A DNA stretch of 6,366 bases from positions 1-6,366 of the forward strand of contig JAQCTH010000116.1 in NCBI GenBank assembly GCA_027686065.1. The letters are read 5' to 3'. The DNA is from Clostridiaceae bacterium AF10-41 (GTDB taxonomy: Bacteria > Bacillota > Clostridia > Clostridiales > Clostridiaceae). Below are positions 1-5,356 of this stretch, one piece after another; positions within the stretch are counted from its first letter, which is position 1; every line of letters begins with the position of its first letter. The translations under genes and the position numbers were made by a program. The notes below the pieces were generated by a model that had not been told where the DNA came from, ran no database searches, and worked only from the letters and a program-made list of their open reading frames with translations.

Positions 1-900
1 ATATACTTTTTCATCAAATTTCTCATTTATATCATCTAAAAATTTAATACATATTAGATATAACTCTGTTGTATGAACTTGATAATTTATAGACTGCTCT
101 TTATTAATTCCATCTTTATAAAATTGCTTTTCTATTTGTTCTTCTAGTTTTCTCTTAGAATATTTATATATTTTATGATTATTCTTAAAACCAATCTTTT
201 TGCTAGCTATTAATAAGAAAGTTAATTCTCCAATTAAATGATTATTTGAAGAAGAGTATAGGGATAATCTATTAAAAACGAAATTTACTTGTTTAACTAT
301 AGTATTTAATATTAGAAATTTATCTTTTGCATCAATTCCATCAATAATTAATTCTAATGCTAAAATCCAATTAATATTTCTTATTGACATCTCTAAATTA
401 CTACACCAATTGACACTATTATAATTACTATTTTGTTCTATCCATCTTTTGAATTCTTCTAGCAATTTATTAAAATATATCTTATTCTTAGTTTTCTTAT
501 ACGAAATTGCTAGGGATAAAAATTGATAACACTTATTAAACTCCCATATATGTTTAGGATTAATTTTCTCCAAATTAATCTTATTGAAAAACATATTTTT
601 TGTCTTTTTATTATCTATATAGTCTACAAGATATTTGTCCCCTTTTTTAGTGTAAATCTTTAGATATTTATTAAATAACAAATAGTATTCGTTAATAAAT
701 CTATCTGCAGAAAACACTATATCTTCACTGCTATTCTTAAAATATAAATTCATACTTTTTATGTAATCTACATTTACACTATTAATATTTTCATATGTAA
801 ACTCTAGCTTTTTTTCATATAAAAATATCCTTATTCTATGAAATACCTCTAAAACATTCATTTTTTTAAATCTATTTATATACCAAGTAATACTCTTCAT
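1..900 (-). CDS. Heparinase II/III-family protein (probable polysaccharide lyase), N-terminal 300 residues, truncated by the window edge
   Basis: An open frame runs without a stop from ATG at 900 to base 1, giving 300 codons; the 3' part lies outside the window. The protein starts with a basic stretch and a MNVLEVFHRIR segment (residues 14-24), typical of the N-terminus of heparinase II/III-like proteins. Later come an aromatic/helical region with WCSNLEMSIRNINW (165-178), NNHLIGEL (219-226), and DGINKEQSINYQVH (263-276). These match, from memory, the conserved W-S-x-x-E-x-x-x-R, NNHL and DG-x-x-x-EQS-x-x-Y blocks of the alpha/alpha-toroid domain. In characterised members an Asn and a Tyr in such blocks are catalytic; N220 and Y273 are the candidates here. 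The catalytic His and beta-sandwich domain would be in the missing half (family length about 600-700 residues). No signal peptide is evident. The AGAGG ribosome binding site lies inside the end of the preceding gene and the two are separated by one base, so they are probably translationally coupled. GC is lower than in the genes upstream. The family is fairly sure; the substrate is unknown. Confidence 0.8.
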   Translation of the reverse strand, partial: MKSITWYINRFKKMNVLEVFHRIRIFLYEKKLEFTYENINSVNVDYIKSMNLYFKNSSEDIVFSADRFINEYYLLFNKYLKIYTKKGDKYLVDYIDNKKTKNMFFNKINLEKINPKHIWEFNKCYQFLSLAISYKKTKNKIYFNKLLEEFKRWIEQNSNYNSVNWCSNLEMSIRNINWILALELIIDGIDAKDKFLILNTIVKQVNFVFNRLSLYSSSNNHLIGELTFLLIASKKIGFKNNHKIYKYSKRKLEEQIEKQFYKDGINKEQSINYQVHTTELYLICIKFLDDINEKFDEKVY

Positions 901-901
901 T

Positions 902-1639
902 TTATCCTCTAAATTTTTCTTTTATTATTAAAGTGCAAAATTTCAAATTTCCAATTATATATCTTTTAAACATTCTTCTCGGTTCTTGGATAAATCTATA
1001 AAACCACTCTAACCCTAAATTCTGCATCCATCCAGGAGCTCTTTTAGTTTTTCCAGCTATAACGTCAAAGCTACCTCCAACTCCCATAGCAAATGGCACT
1101 TTCATTATCTCCATATGTTCCTTTATCCAAAATTCCTTTTTTGGTGAACTAAAAGCTACAAATAATATATCGGCATTAGATTTTTTTATATCTTTCGCAA
1201 TATTTTTAGACTCCGAATCTTCAAAATATCCATTTCTATATCCTGCTATCTTAAGATTAGGATACTGCTCCTTGAATCTTCTTACCACCTCAGTCACCAC
1301 ATCTTCTGTAGCTCCAAAAAAGTATGGCCTATATCCCTTCTCGGAAGATATTTTAGTTAATTCCATAAATATATCTATTCCTGCAACTCTCTCAGGTAAA
1401 GTATTCCCTAAAATTCTTGATCCCCAAACTATAGACTGTCCATCTGCATTTATTATTGGGCATTCATTTATTATTTGAGTTAACTCCTTGTTTTTTTGCA
1501 TTAAATTAATTTTACCTGCGTTAATAACTACATGCTGAATACACTTTCTATTCTTAATACTATCTTCAATTTTTACTAATGTTTCCTCCATAGTTAAAGC
1601 ATCTACATACGTATTTAAAAATCTTACTCTTTTCTCCAT
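902..1639 (-). CDS. WecG/TagA/CpsF-family (GT26) glycosyltransferase, probable ManNAc/ManNAcA transferase
   Basis: The product has 245 residues, the usual family length, with no transmembrane helix; it acts peripherally at the inner face of the membrane. Family members transfer ManNAc or ManNAcA from UDP to an undecaprenyl-diphosphate-linked sugar, making the second sugar of a repeat or linkage unit. Visible motifs are VVINAGKI (37-44), NADGQSIVWGSR (64-75), PERVAGID (82-89), FFGA (107-110), GYRNGYF (133-139), SSPKKEFW (164-171), GVGGSFDVIAGKTKRAP (near 186-202), and LGLEWFYRFIQEPRR in the C-terminal membrane-associating part. D66 and R84 align with the proposed catalytic Asp and an active-site Arg of TagA. 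V38 and K168 sit where TagA has Thr and Gln (recalled alignment). The VVINAGKI block looks more like E. coli WecG than TagA. The neighbouring wecC supports a ManNAcA donor. ATG at 1639 fits the family N-terminus, but no Shine-Dalgarno sequence precedes it; a 16-bp inverted repeat occupies that position. Family assignment is very secure; the exact donor is inferred. Confidence 0.93.
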   Translation of the reverse strand: MEKRVRFLNTYVDALTMEETLVKIEDSIKNRKCIQHVVINAGKINLMQKNKELTQIINECPIINADGQSIVWGSRILGNTLPERVAGIDIFMELTKISSEKGYRPYFFGATEDVVTEVVRRFKEQYPNLKIAGYRNGYFEDSESKNIAKDIKKSNADILFVAFSSPKKEFWIKEHMEIMKVPFAMGVGGSFDVIAGKTKRAPGWMQNLGLEWFYRFIQEPRRMFKRYIIGNLKFCTLIIKEKFRG

Positions 1640-1650
1640 AAGAATTCTTA

Positions 1651-1694
1651 ATTAGAATAAAATATTAAACATTAATTCAATATTTTATTCTAAT
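1651..1694. repeat. Perfect 16-bp inverted repeat with 12-base loop in the wecC-wecG spacer
   Basis: On the plus strand ATTAGAATAAAATATT (1651-1666) and AATATTTTATTCTAAT (1679-1694) are exact reverse complements, separated by 12 bases. In the minus-strand transcript this forms a long AT-rich hairpin directly after GAAGGGAAC and 11 bases before the ATG of the WecG-like gene. It lacks a GC-rich stem and has no U-run after it, so it is not a standard intrinsic terminator. It could affect translation or mRNA processing, or be a remnant of a small element. Confidence 0.85.
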
Positions 1695-1697
1695 GTT

Positions 1698-1703
1698 CCC
1701 TTC
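1698..1703 (-). promoter_or_regulatory. Displaced Shine-Dalgarno-like GAAGGG ahead of the inverted repeat
   Basis: The only purine-rich Shine-Dalgarno-like sequence in the 71-base spacer before the WecG-like gene is GAAGGG at 1703-1698. It is 58 bases from the start codon in linear sequence. If the intervening hairpin (1694-1651) folds, 14 unpaired bases remain between the GGG and the ATG, so the site could still serve that start. This is an inference from layout. It may equally be non-functional, with the gene translated weakly or by coupling. Confidence 0.35.
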
Positions 1704-1710
1704 ATAACTT

Positions 1711-2940
1711 CTAAATTTTATAAATTTTCTTTCCTACATTAATTATATTTCTAGTATCATAAACAATTTTTTCTTTCAATAACTCTATATTGTTTTTTAT
1801 TTCATCATGACTTACTAAAACAACAATTAATTCTGTATCAAATAAAAACTCATCTATATTCATTACTTGATTTTCAAATTTCTTTTCTTTTACAAAAGGA
1901 TCATAAATTTTAACAGTATCTATATTATATTTATTAAATATATCTAATAATTGCAATGTTGGGCTTTCTCTAGTATCATCAACATTTTCCTTATAAGTCA
2001 ATCCATACAAACCTACTTTTGAATAATCATTTATATTATTTTCTTTCATTATTCTATGTATCTTATCAAATACATATTGAGGCATTCCATCATTTACTTC
2101 TCTTGCCCCTAATACCACATTAACTATATCAGGATAGTCTCCAACTAAAAACCATGGATCTACTGATATGCAATGTCCTCCAACCCCTGGTCCTGGTTGA
2201 AGTATATTAACTCTTGGATGATTGTTTGCTATTTTAATTAGTTCGTATACATCCATACCTTCTCTATCACACATTTTAGCTAACTCATTAGCAAATGCTA
2301 TATTTATATCTCTAAATGTATTTTCTATAACTTTACTCATTTCTGCTGTTTTTATACTAGTTACTACAATTTCATTTTTACAAAATACTTCATACCATGA
2401 CTTAACTTCTTCTCCTACTTCTTTTGAATCTGCTCCAATGGTTCTTGAATTATTTTCTAATTCATAAACCATTTTTCCTGGTATTATTCTTTCAGGGGCA
2501 TGTACCAAATGTATATCTTGTCCTATCTTTAATCCTTTTTCCTCTATTATAGGTCTAACAAATTTATCTATTGTTCCAGGAGATATTGTAGATTCTATAA
2601 CAAGAATTGTTCCATTCTCACAAACTTCTAATACTTGCTTTACTGCTGAAACAACGTATTTTGCATCTATTTGTTTTGTTTTCTTAATATAAGGTGTCGG
2701 AACTGTAATTATATATCTATTAGTTTTTTCATATTTTGTATTAAATTTAATACCATTATTTATAGCTCCTTTAAATACTTCTTCCAAACCTTCTTCTTCA
2801 AATGTTAATTTGCCTTCATTTAAAGTATTTACTAGCTTTTCATTTAAATCAGTTCCAACTACTTCTATTCCATTTGATGCAAACATAAGTGCTGTTGGTA
2901 ATCCTATATACCCTAATCCTATAATATTTAATTTATTCAT
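1711..2940 (-). CDS. wecC: UDP-N-acetyl-D-mannosamine dehydrogenase (WecC-type UDP-sugar 6-dehydrogenase)
   Basis: This cytoplasmic enzyme oxidises UDP-ManNAc to UDP-ManNAcA in two NAD-dependent steps, supplying an acidic sugar nucleotide. The 409-residue product has the normal length and full domain order. The N-terminal NAD-binding domain has GLGYIG (8-13) and D31 after the second strand. The central domain contains ESTISPGT (116-123), the APERIIPG segment (148-155), TAEMSKVIENTFRDINIAFANEL (198-220, K203 catalytic Lys), and HPRVNILQPGPGVGGHCISVDPWF (241-264). That last block carries the catalytic Cys257. The C-terminal UDP-binding domain has YGLTYKENVDDTRESP (312-327). The HPRVNILQPGPGVGGHC and FRDINIAFANEL blocks match the WecC subgroup better than UDP-glucose dehydrogenase. 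The start ATG at 2940 has an AAAGGGGG ribosome binding site with an 8-base spacer. Together with the downstream WecG-like gene it points to a ManNAcA-containing glycan. No UDP-GlcNAc 2-epimerase gene, needed to make UDP-ManNAc, is in the window. A related UDP-HexNAc substrate cannot be excluded. Confidence 0.93.
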   Translation of the reverse strand: MNKLNIIGLGYIGLPTALMFASNGIEVVGTDLNEKLVNTLNEGKLTFEEEGLEEVFKGAINNGIKFNTKYEKTNRYIITVPTPYIKKTKQIDAKYVVSAVKQVLEVCENGTILVIESTISPGTIDKFVRPIIEEKGLKIGQDIHLVHAPERIIPGKMVYELENNSRTIGADSKEVGEEVKSWYEVFCKNEIVVTSIKTAEMSKVIENTFRDINIAFANELAKMCDREGMDVYELIKIANNHPRVNILQPGPGVGGHCISVDPWFLVGDYPDIVNVVLGAREVNDGMPQYVFDKIHRIMKENNINDYSKVGLYGLTYKENVDDTRESPTLQLLDIFNKYNIDTVKIYDPFVKEKKFENQVMNIDEFLFDTELIVVLVSHDEIKNNIELLKEKIVYDTRNIINVGKKIYKI

Positions 2941-2997
2941 CTAGTTTTCCCCCTTTAATCTTTAATTTCATTATTTCTTTTGTATAATTTTAATCAT

Positions 2998-3660
2998 TTA
3001 ACAAGCATTTTCATCTCCAAGCAGCACTGTAGCTGTTTTTAATATTAATTTTAAATCTAGCCAAAAACTTCTATCATTTACATACTGTAAATCAAGCTTC
3101 ATCCAGTTTTCAAAGTCTATATTACTTCTTCCTGAAACCTGCCAGTAGCATGTAAGTCCTGGTTTTACACTTAATCTTTTAAGCATCCATGGTTCAAATT
3201 TTGATACTTCTTTTGGGAGGCTTGGCCTAGGTCCAACTAAGCTCATTTCTCCTTTTAACACATTTATTAATTGTGGAAGTTCATCTATACTTGTTTTTCT
3301 TATAAATCTTCCTACTTTAGTAACTCTAGGATCATTTTTCATTTTAAACATGGGCCCAGACATTTCATTTTCTTTTGCTAGTTTTTCTTTTAACTCTTCA
3401 GCATTTTGCACCATTGATCTAAATTTATACATTTTGAATTCTTTTTTATTTAATCCAATACGCTTTTGTGAAAATATTGCTGGTCCTTTTGATTCTAGTT
3501 TTATTAAAATAGCCACAATTAGTAAAATAGGGCTTAGAATTATTAATCCTAATGTCGAGGATATAATATCTAAAGCTCTTTTAGATATATTGTATATAGC
3601 ACTTTCTTTTCCTTCAATTTCTATTATTTCCTGATCATTGATTTCAAGTCTTTCCATCAC
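2998..3660 (-). CDS. Sugar transferase: small monotopic phosphoglycosyl transferase initiating the lipid-linked repeat unit
   Basis: The enzyme transfers a sugar 1-phosphate from a UDP-sugar to undecaprenyl phosphate at the cytoplasmic membrane, the first committed step of capsule assembly. The 220-residue product has only the catalytic core (bacterial sugar transferase family, as in PglC and the C-terminal part of WbaP), without the four-helix N-terminal region of the long forms. After a roughly 25-residue acidic leader come the re-entrant membrane helix ISKRALDIISSTLGLIILSP (25-44, with the Ser-Pro helix break) and its continuation to about 55. FSQKRIGL and YKFRSM (63-83), SIDELPQL (124-131, with the D126-E127 catalytic dyad) and SLVGPRP (140-146) follow. 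The tail is PGLTCYWQVSGRSNIDFENW (167-186). The donor sugar cannot be read from sequence. If the WecG-like enzyme uses Und-PP-GlcNAc as acceptor, GlcNAc-P is the likely choice. The outer start is GTG at 3660, directly followed by ATG at 3657. GGAG at 3669-3666 is 5 bases from the GTG and 8 from the ATG, which favours the ATG (219 residues). Confidence 0.93.
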   Translation of the reverse strand: MMERLEINDQEIIEIEGKESAIYNISKRALDIISSTLGLIILSPILLIVAILIKLESKGPAIFSQKRIGLNKKEFKMYKFRSMVQNAEELKEKLAKENEMSGPMFKMKNDPRVTKVGRFIRKTSIDELPQLINVLKGEMSLVGPRPSLPKEVSKFEPWMLKRLSVKPGLTCYWQVSGRSNIDFENWMKLDLQYVNDRSFWLDLKLILKTATVLLGDENAC

Positions 3661-3665
3661 TAATT

Positions 3666-3677
3666 CTCCACCCCTTT
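3666..3677 (-). promoter_or_regulatory. Ribosome binding site of the sugar transferase; bears on GTG versus ATG start
   Basis: The minus strand reads AAAGGGGTGGAG ending at 3666. The GGAG part lies 5 bases before GTG (3660) and 8 bases before ATG (3657). The second spacing is closer to the usual optimum, so translation probably begins at 3657, giving a protein one residue shorter than the outer frame. Confidence 0.6.
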
Positions 3678-3705
3678 TATCTATACATAATATTGTTCAT
3701 TTAAT

Positions 3706-4479
3706 TTATACTTTATTAAATATCCCAAAAAGTCCTTTTTTCTCTTTAATTAAATTTCCTTTATACTTTACTTCTTTATTAATCAAAAGATTTTCCCCTG
3801 AATCTAATAAATAATTAAAGTAGTTTTTATCTAATTTCCTTATAGCTTGTACTCCATCTTCCATATTAGGATTTCTTTTTGTATCTCTATGGGCATCTGA
3901 TCCTATAAAGCTATAAATCTTATTTTTCATATAAGTTTCTGCATTTTTTTGTACTTCTTTTCCAAACTCTCCTGTAATACTTCCAAGGTTTAGTTGAAAA
4001 AGAAATCCTTCTCTTATAAACTCATTTATTAGTGAAGGATTTTTTATAAATTTTCTATATCTTTCTGGATGAGCTATAACAGGTACTATTCCTTTAAGCT
4101 GCAGCTCATATATGTTTTCAATAGCTTCTTTACTAGAAAAATCCCTCATGTTAAATTCGATCAGCATATATCTTGAATTATTTATTGTTCCTATATATCC
4201 ATTATTATAATTTTCTAATATATTTGATGTGTAATATACTTCTTGCCCGCAATATATATCAATATTTAGATTTTCTTCTTTTGCTAAGCTTCTTACAAGC
4301 TCTGCCTTTTCCTTCACTTCTTCTCTAGGTACTTCAAAATACCCTGGCATATAATGAGGAGTTAAAACTAGCTTAGTAGTTCCCCCTAAGACAGCTTGCC
4401 TTAGCATATTCAAAGTCATTTCCCTAGACTTAGATCCATCATCAATTCCATATATTAAATGAGAGTGTAAATCCACCAT
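3706..4479 (-). CDS. cpsB: CpsB/CapC-type PHP-domain tyrosine-protein phosphatase
   Basis: This manganese-dependent phosphatase of the PHP superfamily dephosphorylates the tyrosine tail of the CpsD kinase and so resets the capsule assembly cycle. The 257-residue product is of normal length and soluble. It carries the full metal-ligand set: DLHSHLIYGIDDG (3-15, with H5 and H7), TPHYMPG (40-46, H42), GQEVYY (78-83, E80), HPERY (137-141, H137) and GSDAH (193-197, D195 and H197). This is the CpsB/YwqE group and not the unrelated low-molecular-weight cysteine phosphatases used in many Gram-negative clusters. ATG at 4479 follows AAAGGGGG with a 7-base spacer, so the start is clear. It sits downstream of cpsD but is separated from it by a 214-base repeat-filled gap, and 45 bases precede the sugar transferase. 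The tail (about 240-257) is rich in Lys and Phe and may be flexible. Confidence 0.95.
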   Translation of the reverse strand: MVDLHSHLIYGIDDGSKSREMTLNMLRQAVLGGTTKLVLTPHYMPGYFEVPREEVKEKAELVRSLAKEENLNIDIYCGQEVYYTSNILENYNNGYIGTINNSRYMLIEFNMRDFSSKEAIENIYELQLKGIVPVIAHPERYRKFIKNPSLINEFIREGFLFQLNLGSITGEFGKEVQKNAETYMKNKIYSFIGSDAHRDTKRNPNMEDGVQAIRKLDKNYFNYLLDSGENLLINKEVKYKGNLIKEKKGLFGIFNKV

Positions 4480-4500
4480 TTAAAAACCCCCTTTTTTTCA

Positions 4501-4656
4501 GTTCACAGTGCGAAGTGCACAATTCACAGTTTTGTTCAGTTTTCAGTTCACAATTCACAATTTTTTTCAGTTTTCAGTTCACAATGCACAATTCACAGTT
4601 ATTTTCTAAACTCCGTAGGAGTTTATTCCTTAAACTGTGCACTGTGAACTGTGCAC
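4501..4656. repeat. Heptamer repeat array, CACA(A/G)T(T/G), in both orientations between cpsD and cpsB
   Basis: On the plus strand seven-base units such as CACAATT, CACAATG, CACAGTT and CACAGTG recur between 4504 and 4600, in groups separated by TTCAGTTTTCAGTT spacers. A 20-base segment at 4535-4554 recurs exactly at 4566-4585, a 31-base period. From 4633 to 4656 the same heptamers occur in the opposite orientation. The array carries no credible coding sequence. Similar short tandem heptamers are described in cyanobacterial intergenic regions and, from memory, seen in clostridial genomes. The function here is unknown, and copy number is likely to vary among strains. Confidence 0.88.
4607..4625. 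repeat. Perfect 8-bp hairpin at the centre of the heptamer element
   Basis: TAAACTCC (4607-4614), GTA, GGAGTTTA (4618-4625) forms an exact 8-bp stem with a 3-base loop, symmetric apart from the loop. It lies between the oppositely oriented heptamer groups at 4577-4600 and 4633-4656, which can pair imperfectly outside it (19 of 24 positions Watson-Crick). No T-run follows on either strand, so I do not call it an intrinsic terminator. It could still slow transcription or influence mRNA decay between cpsD and cpsB. Confidence 0.75.
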
Positions 4657-4676
4657 TCTTAACTTATTTTGAACTA

Positions 4677-4690
4677 TTCCCTGTTCCCTG
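4677..4690. repeat. Two tandem copies of a second heptamer, CAGGGAA (minus strand)
   Basis: TTCCCTG occurs twice back to back on the plus strand (4677-4690), which reads CAGGGAA CAGGGAA on the minus strand just after the cpsD stop codon. It has the same unit length as the neighbouring CACAATT-type array but a different sequence. The purine-rich copies are not followed by a start codon at ribosome-binding distance, so they are not taken as a Shine-Dalgarno sequence. Confidence 0.6.
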
Positions 4691-4693
4691 TTT

Positions 4694-5347
4694 TTACTTT
4701 TCTCCGTAATAGTAATAGTATTTATTTCTACTATTGTCTAATCCATTTAAAACTGTTCCTATAACATCTGCATTTACTTTTTTTAATAAATTAATTGCAC
4801 TTTGCACTGAATCTTTTTTTGTTCTTTCTGCTCTTACTACCAAAATTGTTCCATCTGCTTTTGTTGCTAGTATTTGTGAGTCTGTAACCGCCTGGACTGG
4901 TGGTGTATCTAGTATTATATAATCAAAGTTTTGCTTTAATGTATCTAGTAATGTTGTCATTGACTTTGATGAAAGCATTTCTGATGGATTTGGCGGTATT
5001 TTACCAGATGTTAATATTACTAAATTGTTATTATATCTATGCATTGCTGTAACTAATTCTTCTTTTCCTATCATTACATCTGACAAACCTACTATGTTTG
5101 AAATTTTAAATTTTTTATGTAGTGATGGCTTTCTTAAATCACAGTCTACTAATATTACTTTTTTTTCTCCTTGAGCTAAACATAAAGCAAGATTCCCAGC
5201 TGTAGTTGACTTACCTTCGCCTGGTTCTGAACTTGTAACCATTATTACTTTATATTCTTTATCAAAGGATGAATACTGTATATTGGTTCTTAAGGTTCTA
5301 TAACTTTCTGCTGCTATAGATTTTGGTTCTTTTTCTACTATAAACAT
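4694..5347 (-). CDS. cpsD: CpsD/CapB-type bacterial tyrosine kinase (BY-kinase) of capsule biosynthesis
   Basis: This cytoplasmic autokinase works with the membrane protein CpsC. ATP binding and tail phosphorylation control polymer length and export. The 217-residue product has the Gram-positive split form with no membrane part. Motifs in order are ESYRTLRTN (14-22, the subunit-contact E-x-x-R-x-x-R motif), Walker A SSEPGEGKSTT (39-49), Walker A' ILVDCDLRKP (65-74, D68 and D70), and Walker B YIILDTPP (143-150, D147). The C-terminus is a run of five tyrosines (Y210-Y214) followed by GEK, the expected autophosphorylation cluster. ATG at 5347 follows AGGAGG with a 5-base spacer, and the Shine-Dalgarno sequence overlaps the TAG of cpsC, so the pair is translationally coupled. 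MinD/ParA proteins share the fold, but the tyrosine tail and the context decide for BY-kinase. The tail codons alternate TAC and TAT, forming a short tandem repeat. Confidence 0.96.
   Translation of the reverse strand: MFIVEKEPKSIAAESYRTLRTNIQYSSFDKEYKVIMVTSSEPGEGKSTTAGNLALCLAQGEKKVILVDCDLRKPSLHKKFKISNIVGLSDVMIGKEELVTAMHRYNNNLVILTSGKIPPNPSEMLSSKSMTTLLDTLKQNFDYIILDTPPVQAVTDSQILATKADGTILVVRAERTKKDSVQSAINLLKKVNADVIGTVLNGLDNSRNKYYYYYGEK
4706..4720 (-). repeat. TAC/TAT microsatellite encoding the CpsD tyrosine tail
   Basis: The five tail tyrosines of CpsD are encoded as TAC TAT TAC TAT TAC, two and a half copies of a six-base repeat. Slippage in this repeat would add or remove two tyrosines in frame. 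Whether it actually varies is unknown. Confidence 0.7.
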
Positions 5348-5356
5348 ATTATCCTC

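Noticed and set aside
1272..1478. A 68-codon plus-strand open frame inside the WecG-like gene
   Set aside because: It is a shadow of a well-conserved minus-strand gene, with no family features or ribosome binding site.
1651..1694. Intrinsic terminator after wecC
   Set aside because: The stem is almost wholly A/T and is not followed by a U-run on either strand, and the next gene belongs to the same pathway.
1686..1706. A six-codon leader-peptide frame (ATG at 1706) ahead of the WecG-like gene
   Set aside because: It has no ribosome binding site of its own at a good distance, and a frame this short is expected by chance; the hairpin is the more substantial signal.
2222..2467. An 81-codon plus-strand open frame inside wecC
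   Set aside because: It lies antisense to conserved catalytic blocks of wecC and shows no recognisable domain.
3350..3634. A 94-codon plus-strand open frame inside the sugar transferase gene
   Set aside because: Its hydrophobic composition is the antisense effect of the minus-strand codons; there is no start signal.
4501..4656. CRISPR array
   Set aside because: The repeats are seven-base units in near-continuous tandem, with no 21-40 base repeats alternating with unique spacers and no cas genes.
4515..4709. A 64-codon plus-strand open frame across the heptamer array
   Set aside because: Its sequence is simply the translated repeats plus the reverse of the cpsD end, it has no ribosome binding site, and it runs against the operon.
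4734..4922. A 62-codon plus-strand open frame inside cpsD
   Set aside because: It is a shadow of the Walker B region of cpsD, without a ribosome binding site.
4694..5347. MinD/ParA-type partition ATPase
   Set aside because: The E-x-x-R-x-x-R N-terminal motif, the five-tyrosine tail and coupling to cpsC identify it as a capsule tyrosine kinase.
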